Below the pieces are notes generated by a model, which did no database searches, had not been told where the DNA came from, and saw only the letters and a program-made list of their open reading frames with translations. Source: Streptomyces flavofungini (lineage in GTDB: Bacteria; Actinomycetota; Actinomycetes; Streptomycetales; Streptomycetaceae). From it: a DNA stretch of 64,000 bases. Of this stretch, positions 45,760 to 53,506 are shown one piece after another (position 1 is the stretch's first letter; each line of letters starts with the position of its first letter). The stretch spans positions 1 through 64,000 of the forward strand of contig NZ_BMVR01000022.1 in NCBI RefSeq assembly GCF_014650815.1, in the 5' to 3' direction. Both the position numbers and the translations under genes were made by a program.

Positions 45760-46032
45760 TCATGCCTTGGGAGGACTTTCGTCCTCGCATTGCTCAGGGG
45801 TCTCGGCGCTCTCGGGGGTCCCAGGAGCCTCGTGGGCCTCGTGGGCTTCCGGGGCGGTGTCGCGGCTCTCCGCGGCGTCGCGCGGGTCGCCGGTGGGCTC
45901 CATGGCGAGGCGCAGGAGCCGGTGGCAGATGGGGCAGTGCCGGGTCAGGTGGCGGTAGCTGGTGGCGGCGGCGAGATGGGCGCGCAGCAGCGCGCGGGTC
46001 TCGTGCCGTGCGGACGCGGGGTATGCGGGCAT
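45760..46032 (-). CDS. DUF6274-type small protein with a CPIC zinc-knuckle half
   Basis: GAGGAGG lies 6 nt before the ATG at 46032, giving 90 aa. The N-terminal half, TRALLRAHLAAATSYRHLTRHCPICHRLLRLAME, is a conserved helical segment containing C-x2-C-H. The C-terminal half is acidic and degenerate (EAHEAHEAPGTPESAETPEQ). A single CxxC could bind zinc with His or by dimerising. Function unknown. Confidence 0.75.
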   Translation of the reverse strand: MPAYPASARHETRALLRAHLAAATSYRHLTRHCPICHRLLRLAMEPTGDPRDAAESRDTAPEAHEAHEAPGTPESAETPEQCEDESPPKA

Positions 46033-46127
46033 GCGCCACCTCCTCGGGAGCGTGCGGCTCACTCCCTGTGTCTGGGGTACCGGTGGAATGTGACGCCGTC
46101 AACCCTGCTGCGCACGGCCACAACGCA

Positions 46128-46186
46128 GTGCGGCCCGCACCCTCGCGGGTACGGGCCGCACACTTGCTGCGGTCCTGACGGGATGT
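46128..46186 (-). repeat. Duplicated tRNA-Asp 3' end plus terminator
   Basis: GTGCGGCCCG paired with CGGGCCGCAC (46128-46161) is followed by TGCTGCGGTCCTGACGGGAT. The same succession, a GCGGGCCGCA/TGCGGCCCGC hairpin then CTGCGGTCCTGACGGGAT, occurs at 46270-46328 at the real tRNA-Asp gene. Homology stops after about 16 bases of the tRNA 3' end. This looks like a partial duplication or a relic of an integration event at the tRNA. Confidence 0.65.
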
Positions 46187-46269
46187 GCTGTATCGATTGC
46201 GGCTGCGCCGCGGGCGCGGCCTCCGTCTAGACGGGGCGGCAGGTCGGCGGGGCGGAGTTGAACGCGGAA

Positions 46270-46300
46270 GCGGGCCGCACCCTCATGGGATGCGGCCCGC
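46270..46300 (-). terminator. Terminator of tRNA-Asp copy 1
   Basis: GCGGGCCGCA and TGCGGCCCGC form a 10-bp stem extended inward by CCC/GGG around TCAT, 13 nt past the tRNA 3' end. Confidence 0.8.
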
Positions 46301-46312
46301 CTTCCTTCACTG

Positions 46313-46387
46313 CGGTCCTGACGGGATTTGAACCCGCGGCCTCCACCTTGACAGGGTGGCGAGCACTCCAAACTGCTCCACAGGACC
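46313..46387 (-). tRNA. tRNA-Asp (anticodon GTC), copy 1
   Basis: This 75-nt gene has acceptor GGTCCTG/CAGGACC, anticodon arm CCACC-CTGTCAA-GGTGG with GTC, and T arm GCGGGTTCAAATCCCGT. CCA is not encoded. The sequence is identical to the copy at 53239. Confidence 0.95.
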
Positions 46388-46495
46388 AGGTTTCGCAGCT
46401 CCGATTGTTGCTCTGGGCTGCGAAAAAAGACTGTACAGGAGGCAGGCCTCCTGGTCGAACTCGCTCTGAGTGAGCGGGTGGTCACAGGCGTACGG

Positions 46496-49400
46496 CTAGG
46501 GGGCCGCGGCGTCGATGGCCTTCACGATGCGCTTGTCCGAGACGGGGTACGCCGTGCCGAGCGCGTGCGCGAAGTAGCTGACGCGCAGCTCCTCGATCAT
46601 CCAGCGGATGTCCAGGACCTCACGCGGCACGGGCCGCCCCTGCGGCAACTGCTCCAGGAGCCACGCGTACTCGTCGCGCATCTCGCGGACCTTCTCCATG
46701 CGCGTGGTGTCCCGCTGGACGCTCGTCGGCATCTGCTGGAGCCGACGGTCGGCGGCGACCATGTAGCGCATCAGGTCGGGCAGTCGGCGCAGCCCCGTCT
46801 CCGTGACGAAGCCGGGCTTGACGAGGGCGTCGAGCTGCTCCCGTACGTCCGCGAGGTTCGCGAGCAGTGCCGGGCTCCTGGTGGACTTCAGGCGCCGCTC
46901 GCAGGCCTGCCAGGCGGCGAGGACCTGCTGGACCTGGGCGACGGCGTGCACGGTGGTGTCGACGATCTCGGCGCGCACCTTCTCGTACAGCTTGCGGTAC
47001 GACTCCTCGTCCCAGGCGGGCCCGCCGAAGTCCGCGATGAGCTTGTCCGCGGCGGCCCGCGCGCAGTCGTCGAAGAGGGCCTGCATGGAGCCGTGCGGGT
47101 TGGCCGACAGGGCGAGCTTCTGGGCGTTGGTGAGCTTGTCCTGGGCGAACTTGGCCGGGTTGACCGGGATGTTGCGCAGGATCAGGCGGCGGGTGCCGCG
47201 CCACATCGCGCCCGTCTGCTCCGCCTCGGTGTCGTAGAGGCGCACGGAGACGGTGTCGCCGTCGTCGACGAGGGCCGGGTAGGCCTTCACGGGCTGGCCC
47301 GCACGGCGGGCCTCGAAGACGCGGGAGAGCGAGCCGATCGTCCAGTCGGTGAGTCCGGCGCGCTCCACGGACTCCCCGCCGGAGCGCTCGGCCGTCGCGG
47401 CGGCGGCCTGCGACAGGGCCTTGCGGGCCTTCGGCTTCAGCCGCAGCTTCAGGGCCTCCAGGTCCTTGTCCTCGGCCAGCTTGCGGCGCCGCTCGTCGGT
47501 CACGCGGAACGTGATCTTCAAGTGGTCCGGTACGCGGGTCAGGTCGAAGTCGTCGCCGTGCACGGGCACGCCGACCATCTTCTGCAGCTCGCGCCCGAGG
47601 GTGACGTGCAGCGGCTCCTGGAGGGGCGTGGCCCGCTTCAGGAACTCCTTGGCGTAGTTGGGCGCGGGCACGTAGTGGCGGCGGATCGGCTTCGGCAGGG
47701 AGCGGATCAGCTCGGTGACGACCTCTTCGCGCAGACCCGGGATCTGCCAGTCGAAGCCGTCGGGCGCGACCTGGTTGAGCACCTGGAGCGGGATGTGGAC
47801 GGTCACGCCGTCCGCGTCCGCGCCCGGCTCGAACTGGTACGTCACCTTGAACTTCAGCGGGCCCTGCCGCCACGAGTCGGGGTAGTCGTTCTTCGACACG
47901 TCGCCCGCGCGCTCGTTGATGAGCATCGACCGCTCGAAGTCGAGCAGCTCCGGCTCCTCATGGCGCTTCTTCTTCCACCACGAGTCGAAGTGCGCGCCCG
48001 ACACGACGTCTTCGGGCACCCGCTGGTCGTAGAAGTCGAACAGCGTCTCGTCGTCGACGAGGATGTCGCGGCGCCGGGCGCGGTGCTCCAGCTCCTCGAC
48101 CTCGGTGAGCAGGCGGCGGTTGTCGGCGAAGAACTTGTGGTGCGTCCGCCAGTCACCCTCGACCAAGGCGTTGCGAATGAAAAGGTCCCGGGAGACCTCG
48201 GGGTCGATGCGGCCGTAGTTCACCTTGCGGTCGGTGACGATCGGGACGCCGTACAGCGTGACCTTCTCGTACGCCATCACGGCCGCCTGGTCCTTCTCCC
48301 AGTGCGGCTCGCTGTACGTGCGCTTCAGCAGGTGCTGGGCCAGCGGCTCGACCCACTCCGGCTCGATCTTCGCGTTGACGCGGGCCCACAGCCGGGACGT
48401 CTCGACGAGCTCGGCGGACATGATGAAGCGCGGCGGCTTCTTGAAGAGGGCGGAGCCCGGGAACACCGCGAACTTGGCGCTGCGGGCGCCCAGATACTCG
48501 TTCTTCGCGCCCTCCTTCACGTCCTTCATGCCGACGTGGGAGAGGAGCCCCGCGAGGAGTGAGACATGGACGTGCTGTTCGGCCGCGTCGTCCTCGTTGA
48601 GGTGGATGTCCATCTGCTTCGCGACCGTGCGCAGCTGGGTGTAGATGTCCTGCCACTCGCGGATGCGCAGGAAGTTCAGATACTCGCGTTTGCACATGCG
48701 GCGGAACGCGGAGGAGCCGAGCTCCTTCTGCTGCTCGCGCACGTACCGCCACATGTTGAGGTAGGCGAGGAAGTCGGACGTCTCGTCCTTGAAGCGGGCG
48801 TGCTGCTGGTCCGCCTGCGTCTGCTTGTCGGCGGGGCGCTCGCGCGGGTCCTGGATGGACAGCGCGGCCGCGATCACCATGACCTCGCGCACGCAGCCGT
48901 TCTTGTCGGCCTCCAGGACCATCCGGGCGAGGCGCGGGTCCACGGGGAGCTGGGCGAGCTTGCGGCCCTGCTGCGTGAGGCGCTTCTTCGGGTCCTTCTG
49001 GCCGGGGTCGAGCGCGCCCAGCTCCTGGAGGAGCTGCACGCCGTCGCGGATGTTGCGGTGGTCCGGCGGATCGATGAAGGGGAACTTCTCGATGTCGCCG
49101 AGCCCGGCCGCGGTCATCTGGAGGATGACGGAGGCGAGGTTCGTACGGAGGATCTCCGCGTCCGTGAACTCGGGGCGGGCGAGGAAGTCGTCCTCCGAGT
49201 ACAGCCGGATGCAGATGCCGTCCGACGTACGGCCGCAGCGGCCCTTGCGCTGGTTGGCGCTGGCCTGGCTGACCGCCTCGATGGGCAGGCGCTGCACCTT
49301 GGTGCGGTGGCTGTAGCGGGAGATGCGGGCGGTGCCCGGGTCGATGACGTACTTGATGCCCGGGACGGTCAGGGAGGTCTCGGCGACGTTGGTCGCGAGG

Positions 49401-50440
49401 ACGATTCTTCGGCCCGTGTGCTGCTGGAAGACGCGGTGCTGTTCCGCGTGCGAGAGGCGCGCGTACAGGGGGAGCACTTCCGTGAACCGGTAGTTCTTCT
49501 TGTTCAGCGCGTCCGCCGTGTCGCGGATCTCGCGCTCGCCGGACAGGAAGACCAGGATGTCGCCCTTGCCCTCGCCCTGCAGCTCCTCGACGGCGTCCGT
49601 GATCGCGGTGATCTGGTCGCGGTCCGGGTCGTCGTTGTCCTCTTCGAGGAGCGGGCGGTACCGCACCTCCACCGGATACGTGCGCCCGCTGACCTCGACG
49701 ATCGGCGCGTCCCCGAAGTGCCGCGAGAAGCGCTCCGGGTCGATGGTCGCGGAGGTGATCACGACCTTCAGGTCCGGGCGCTTGGGCAGCAGCTGGGCGA
49801 GATACCCCAGCAGGAAGTCGATGTTCAGGGACCGCTCGTGGGCCTCGTCGATGATGATCGTGTCGTACGCGCGCAGCTCGCGGTCCGTCTGGATCTCGGC
49901 GAGCAGGATGCCGTCCGTCATCAGCTTCACGTACGTGCTGTTCGGGTTCACCTGGTCGGTGAAGCGGACCTTCCAGCCGACCGCCTCGCCGAGCGGCGTG
50001 TTCAGCTCCTCCGCCACCCGCTCCGCCACCGTGCGCGCCGCGATCCGGCGCGGCTGCGTGTGGCCGATCAGGCCGCGCACGCCCCGGCCCAGCTCCAGAC
50101 AGATCTTCGGGATCTGGGTCGTCTTGCCCGAGCCCGTCTCACCCGCGACGATCACGACCTGGTGGTCGCGGATCGCCGCCAGGATGTCGTCCTTCTTCTG
50201 GCTGACCGGCAGTTGCTCCGGGTACGTGATCGCGGGCACGCCCGTGGCGCGGCCCGCCATGCGGGCCGCGGCCTTCTCGACGTCCTCCGCGATCTCCGTG
50301 AGGACGGCCGCGCGGGCCTCGGGCTTGCGGATCCGGCGCGCACCTTCGAGCCGCCGGCCGATCCGGTGCTCATCGCGCAGCGAGAGCTCCGTCAGGCGGG
50401 GGGCGAGGGCGTCGAGGGTGAGGGCGGGCTGCGTAGACAT
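46496..50440 (-). CDS. hrpA: ATP-dependent RNA helicase HrpA
   Basis: The DEAH-box helicase has 1314 aa. Motif I VAGETGSGKTTQIPKICLEL is near residue 95, motif II IIIDEAHERSLNIDFLLGYL near 197, motif III VVITSATIDPERFSRHF, and motif VI QRKGRCGRTSDGICIRLY near 400. Helicase-associated and OB-fold domains follow, then the long HrpA-specific C-terminal region (DUF3418, residues about 700-1300). It unwinds RNA or remodels RNPs, and E. coli HrpA rescues stalled ribosomes. It is monocistronic, divergent from a secreted-protein gene. Confidence 0.96.
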   Translation of the reverse strand: MSTQPALTLDALAPRLTELSLRDEHRIGRRLEGARRIRKPEARAAVLTEIAEDVEKAAARMAGRATGVPAITYPEQLPVSQKKDDILAAIRDHQVVIVAGETGSGKTTQIPKICLELGRGVRGLIGHTQPRRIAARTVAERVAEELNTPLGEAVGWKVRFTDQVNPNSTYVKLMTDGILLAEIQTDRELRAYDTIIIDEAHERSLNIDFLLGYLAQLLPKRPDLKVVITSATIDPERFSRHFGDAPIVEVSGRTYPVEVRYRPLLEEDNDDPDRDQITAITDAVEELQGEGKGDILVFLSGEREIRDTADALNKKNYRFTEVLPLYARLSHAEQHRVFQQHTGRRIVLATNVAETSLTVPGIKYVIDPGTARISRYSHRTKVQRLPIEAVSQASANQRKGRCGRTSDGICIRLYSEDDFLARPEFTDAEILRTNLASVILQMTAAGLGDIEKFPFIDPPDHRNIRDGVQLLQELGALDPGQKDPKKRLTQQGRKLAQLPVDPRLARMVLEADKNGCVREVMVIAAALSIQDPRERPADKQTQADQQHARFKDETSDFLAYLNMWRYVREQQKELGSSAFRRMCKREYLNFLRIREWQDIYTQLRTVAKQMDIHLNEDDAAEQHVHVSLLAGLLSHVGMKDVKEGAKNEYLGARSAKFAVFPGSALFKKPPRFIMSAELVETSRLWARVNAKIEPEWVEPLAQHLLKRTYSEPHWEKDQAAVMAYEKVTLYGVPIVTDRKVNYGRIDPEVSRDLFIRNALVEGDWRTHHKFFADNRRLLTEVEELEHRARRRDILVDDETLFDFYDQRVPEDVVSGAHFDSWWKKKRHEEPELLDFERSMLINERAGDVSKNDYPDSWRQGPLKFKVTYQFEPGADADGVTVHIPLQVLNQVAPDGFDWQIPGLREEVVTELIRSLPKPIRRHYVPAPNYAKEFLKRATPLQEPLHVTLGRELQKMVGVPVHGDDFDLTRVPDHLKITFRVTDERRRKLAEDKDLEALKLRLKPKARKALSQAAAATAERSGGESVERAGLTDWTIGSLSRVFEARRAGQPVKAYPALVDDGDTVSVRLYDTEAEQTGAMWRGTRRLILRNIPVNPAKFAQDKLTNAQKLALSANPHGSMQALFDDCARAAADKLIADFGGPAWDEESYRKLYEKVRAEIVDTTVHAVAQVQQVLAAWQACERRLKSTRSPALLANLADVREQLDALVKPGFVTETGLRRLPDLMRYMVAADRRLQQMPTSVQRDTTRMEKVREMRDEYAWLLEQLPQGRPVPREVLDIRWMIEELRVSYFAHALGTAYPVSDKRIVKAIDAAAP

Positions 50441-50510
50441 ACGCGGTCCAGGATCTCACCCGGTGCTCGGGAACGGCCAACCGATTTCCCGTGGGGCACG
50501 GGGGAACACG

Positions 50511-50516
50511 TACGAT
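50511..50516 (+). promoter_or_regulatory. -10 box of a leaderless transcript before the secreted-protein gene
   Basis: TACGAT ends 7 nt before the ATG at 50524, and no ribosome binding site is present. Confidence 0.45.
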
Positions 50517-50523
50517 TCCGGGC

Positions 50524-51003
50524 ATGTGGTCCCGGGCCCGGCTTGCGTGGTGCCCCCTGGTGGGGGTGCTGGTCGTCGTGCTCGGGCTCGGGGTGCTCTG
50601 CGGCTCCGCCGGGGCTGCGGGGTCCGGCGCGGGCGCCAGGGCCGGGGCTTTCGGGTACGCCGTCGACGCCCGGGCCGGGGCCGCGGATGCTCTGGCCGGG
50701 GCCCCCGAGGGGCAGGTGGCCGCCGCCGCGGGCCAGGTCTTCGCCGCCGGGGTTCAGGCCCTGGCCGAGGAAGGCCACGGTGTGCCCGGGTGCGGCCGGG
50801 GTGGCGAGAAGGGCGACGGGCAGCGGCCCGCCGCGCCGCCGCGGTCCCCCTCCTCGTACGAGCTGCTTCCCGCTCTCTACGACACCCGCGCCGCCGCCGT
50901 CGCCTGGATCTGCGACCCGGCCGTTCTGACCGTCTCGCCCGGCCGCGCGCCGCCCGCGCTGGTGCCGCCCTCGCCGATGGACCTCTCCGTTCTGCGCGTG
51001 TAG
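50524..51003 (+). CDS. Secreted or membrane-anchored hypothetical protein
   Basis: The 159-aa product has a signal-peptide-like N-terminus (MWSRARLAWCPLVGVLVVVL, cleavage plausible after GSAGA). An Ala/Gly-rich helical region follows, then SYELLPALYDTRAAAVAWIC. It contains three later Cys residues. No family was recognised. It is followed by a DsbA-like gene 66 nt downstream and may belong to the same transcription unit. Confidence 0.65.
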   Translation: MWSRARLAWCPLVGVLVVVLGLGVLCGSAGAAGSGAGARAGAFGYAVDARAGAADALAGAPEGQVAAAAGQVFAAGVQALAEEGHGVPGCGRGGEKGDGQRPAAPPRSPSSYELLPALYDTRAAAVAWICDPAVLTVSPGRAPPALVPPSPMDLSVLRV

Positions 51004-51069
51004 GAGGCCCCTGTCCCAGGGGCCCCTCAGCTACGTACGCACCACACGCAACAGGAGAAGTGCATCACC

Positions 51070-51927
51070 ATGTCGTCAGCCACGGGCAAGACGCCCGGAT
51101 CCACCAGCAAGGCGTCCGCCCGCGCCCAGCAGGCCGCCCGCGAGAAGGCCGCCGCCCGCAAGAAGAAGAACATCGCCGTCGTCGCGGGTGTGGTCGTCGT
51201 CGCCGCGATCCTCGGTGTCGCCTCGTACACCGCCGGCAAGCCCGAGAAGCCGTCCACCGCCACCGCCGAGAAGTCCTCCGGCTCCGGCGACTCCGGCGCC
51301 GCCCCGCGCGAAGGCGTCTACCCCGAGCTCGCCGCGCTCGCCCGCCGCGAAGCCAAGGACCCGCTCGCCCAGGGCAAGGCCGACGCGCCCGTCGTCATGA
51401 TCGAGTACGCCGACTTCAAGTGCGGCTTCTGCGGGAAGTTCGCCCGCGACACCGAGCCGGACCTCGTCAAGAAGTACGTCGACGACGGCACCCTGCGCAT
51501 CGAGTGGCGGAACTTCCCCATCTTCGGCGAGGACTCCGAGCGGGCCGCCCGTGGCGCCTGGGCCGCGGGGCGGCAGGGCAAGTTCTGGGAGTTCCACGAG
51601 GCCGCCTACGCCGACGGGGCCAAGGAGAAGGGCTTCGGGGACGGGCGGCTGAAGGAGTTGGCCCGGGAGGCCGGGGTCGGGGACGTCGAGCGGTTCGCCC
51701 GGGACGCGGACGGCGCGGGGGCTCGGGCCGCCGTGAAGAAGGACCAGGAGGAGGGGTACAAGCTGGGCGCCACCTCCACGCCTTCGTTCATCGTCAACGG
51801 GCAGCCGATTGCCGGGGCGCAGCCTGACGCCGTGTTCGAGCAGGCCATCGAGGCTGCGAAGGCCGACGCTGCCAAGGGTGGCGCGTCGGGTAAGGGTGGT
51901 GCGGCGGGCAAGGGTGGCGGCAAGTGA
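51070..51927 (+). CDS. DsbA-family thiol-disulfide oxidoreductase, membrane-anchored
   Basis: The 285-aa protein has a basic N-terminus, then a transmembrane helix at about residues 36-56 (IAVVAGVVVVAAILGVASYT), then a thioredoxin fold. The active site is CGFC in YADFKCGFCGKFARD near residue 115-122, and the cis-Pro loop is STPSFIVNGQ near 236. The inserted helical domain between them is typical of DsbA. The C-terminus is Gly/Lys-rich. It should oxidise or isomerise exported proteins. The next gene, a CcdA-like reductant transporter, overlaps by 4 nt, which suggests a coupled redox pair. Confidence 0.92.
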   Translation: MSSATGKTPGSTSKASARAQQAAREKAAARKKKNIAVVAGVVVVAAILGVASYTAGKPEKPSTATAEKSSGSGDSGAAPREGVYPELAALARREAKDPLAQGKADAPVVMIEYADFKCGFCGKFARDTEPDLVKKYVDDGTLRIEWRNFPIFGEDSERAARGAWAAGRQGKFWEFHEAAYADGAKEKGFGDGRLKELAREAGVGDVERFARDADGAGARAAVKKDQEEGYKLGATSTPSFIVNGQPIAGAQPDAVFEQAIEAAKADAAKGGASGKGGAAGKGGGK

Positions 51928-52766
51928 GCCCCGATGTGGGGTACTTCGCCGCTTTTCTGGCGGGGTTGCTGGCGTTGGTCAGTCCGTGCAGTGCGCTGTT
52001 GCTGCCCGCCTTCTTCGCCTACTCCATCGACTCGACTTCACGGCTTCTCGCTCGTACCGGCATCTTCTACGCCGGGCTCGCCACGACGCTCGTGCCGTTG
52101 GGCGCCGCCGGGTCCGTGGCCGGGCGGTTCTTCTTCGGGCATCGGGAGCAGTTGGTCTTCTGGGCCGGGTGGCTGATCATCGCGCTCGGTGTCGCGCAGG
52201 TGGTGGGCCTCGGCTTCGCCTCGCGGCGCATGGCCGAGCTGTCCGGGCGGATCCGGCCCACCACGGCTGTGTCCGTGTACGCGCTCGGGGCCGTGTACGG
52301 ACTCGCCGGGTTCTGCGCCGGGCCGATCCTCGGGAGCGTGCTCACCGTGGCGGCCGTGAGCGGCAGTCCCGTGTACGGGGGCGCGCTGCTTGCCGTGTAC
52401 GCCCTGGGGATGGCGGTGCCGTTGTTCGTTCTCGCCGTGCTGTGGGAGCGGTTCGAGCTGGGGCGGCGGCGGTGGCTGCGGGGGCGGGTGTTCCGGGTGG
52501 GGCGCTTTGAGCTGCATACGACGTCGGTGCTGTCCGGGCTGTTCTTCGTGCTGCTCGGGGGGCTGTTCCTGGCCTACGACGGGGCTGCCGCGTTGCCGGG
52601 GCTGCTGGATGTGGACGACTCGTTCGCGGTGCAGGAGTGGGCCGGGCGGCTCGGGGACGCCGTGCCGGACTGGGTGATGCTGGTGGGCGTCGTCGTGGTG
52701 GTGGGCGCCGTGGTGCTGCTGCGGCGGCGCCGGTCCGCCGCGGCGGAGGCCGACGCGTCCGGCTAG
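51924..52766 (+). CDS. CcdA/DsbD-type transmembrane thiol-electron transporter
   Basis: GTG at 51924 overlaps the DsbA-like gene, giving 280 aa. About seven membrane helices are visible. The two redox cysteines of the family are in LALVSPCSALLLPAFF near residue 22 and GLAGFCAGPILGSV near 130. The protein moves electrons from cytoplasmic thioredoxin to the outside, probably to the adjacent DsbA-like protein or another extracytoplasmic thioredoxin. An extended C-terminal loop separates the last helix from a basic tail. Confidence 0.9.
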   Translation: MSPDVGYFAAFLAGLLALVSPCSALLLPAFFAYSIDSTSRLLARTGIFYAGLATTLVPLGAAGSVAGRFFFGHREQLVFWAGWLIIALGVAQVVGLGFASRRMAELSGRIRPTTAVSVYALGAVYGLAGFCAGPILGSVLTVAAVSGSPVYGGALLAVYALGMAVPLFVLAVLWERFELGRRRWLRGRVFRVGRFELHTTSVLSGLFFVLLGGLFLAYDGAAALPGLLDVDDSFAVQEWAGRLGDAVPDWVMLVGVVVVVGAVVLLRRRRSAAAEADASG

Positions 52767-53103
52767 CCGGGTCCGTCGGGGGTGCGGTCTCTTCGCCCTC
52801 CGTCCGGTTCGGGGGCGGGGCCGCGCCGGTATGTCCGTGCTCGCGTGTGTGGCATCGCAGGCAGCTTCTGTACGTCCATCGCGGTCGTCCGAGCTGCGCG
52901 CGGACATACCGGCACGTTCCCTGCGGTCCGGTTCGCGGGGATCGGTCCGGTGGGGGGTTTCCCGTCCGGCTTGCGGTCCGGTGGGCGGCGGTGCCTGCCG
53001 TCCTGCCCTGTGGGCAGCTGGGCCGCCAGGGGCGGCACGGGTGGGCACAGGCCCGGCCGACGGCGCCCGTGGTGTGGGTGAGGGGGAGAGAGGGGGGAAC
53101 GAC
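52767..53103. other. 337-bp region after ccdA with a long inverted repeat
   Basis: CCGGTATGTCCG at 52826-52837 and CGGACATACCGG at 52901-52912 form a perfect 12-bp inverted repeat with a 63-bp spacer. The spacer can read a fragment of helical protein but no ORF is conserved. The rest is GC-rich without feature. Confidence 0.5.
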
Positions 53104-53130
53104 GAAGGCCCCGTCCTGGACGGGGCCTTC
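53104..53130 (-). terminator. Terminator of the tRNA Glu-Asp-Phe operon
   Basis: GAAGGCCCCG and CGGGGCCTTC form a 10-bp stem, extended by TCC/GGA, 8 nt after the tRNA-Phe 3' end. Confidence 0.88.
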
Positions 53131-53137
53131 GGTGAAG

Positions 53138-53211
53138 TGGCTGGGGCCGGGATCGAACCGGCGACCTATCGCTTTTCAGGCGATCGCTCGTACCAACTGA
53201 GCTACCCAGCC
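53138..53211 (-). tRNA. tRNA-Phe (anticodon GAA)
   Basis: This 74-nt gene has acceptor GGCTGGG/CCCAGCC, anticodon arm ATCGC-CTGAAAA-GCGAT with GAA, T arm GCCGGTTCGATCCCGGC and discriminator A. CCA is not encoded. It is last in the Glu-Asp-Phe array. Confidence 0.95.
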
Positions 53212-53238
53212 ACGCGACCCCGCGAGCGGGGTCGCAAG

Positions 53239-53313
53239 CGGTCCTGACGGGATTTGAACCCGCGGCCTCCACCTTGACAGGGTGGCGAGCACTCCAAACT
53301 GCTCCACAGGACC
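53239..53313 (-). tRNA. tRNA-Asp (anticodon GTC), copy 2
   Basis: It is identical to the copy at 46313 over 75 nt. A CGACCCCG-CGAG-CGGGGTCG hairpin at 53215-53234 between it and tRNA-Phe may guide processing. Confidence 0.95.
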
Positions 53314-53351
53314 AAGCTTTGTGCGAGCACAAGTCTCGCACAGGTGTTGCG

Positions 53352-53424
53352 TGCCCCCAACGGGATTCGAACCCGTGCTACCGCCTTGAAAGGGCGGCGT
53401 CCTGGGCCACTAGACGATGAGGGC
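53352..53424 (-). tRNA. tRNA-Glu (anticodon TTC)
   Basis: This 73-nt gene has acceptor GCCCTCA paired with TGGGGGC including one G-T pair, anticodon arm CCGCC-CTTTCAA-GGCGG with TTC, and T arm ACGGGTTCGAATCCCGT. It is the first gene of the minus-strand tRNA array. Confidence 0.95.
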
Positions 53425-53506
53425 TAAGAGGCCCGCCGTGGGCGCTTTGCAGCGCGTCGGGGACGTGAGAAGCATATGGGATGGGGGGAGGGATCGCCAA
53501 AACGGT

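Noticed and set aside
46478..48562. Long plus-strand frame antisense to hrpA
   Set aside because: It is a codon-bias shadow of the helicase gene; composition is Leu/Val/Gly/Arg low complexity and no family motif appears.
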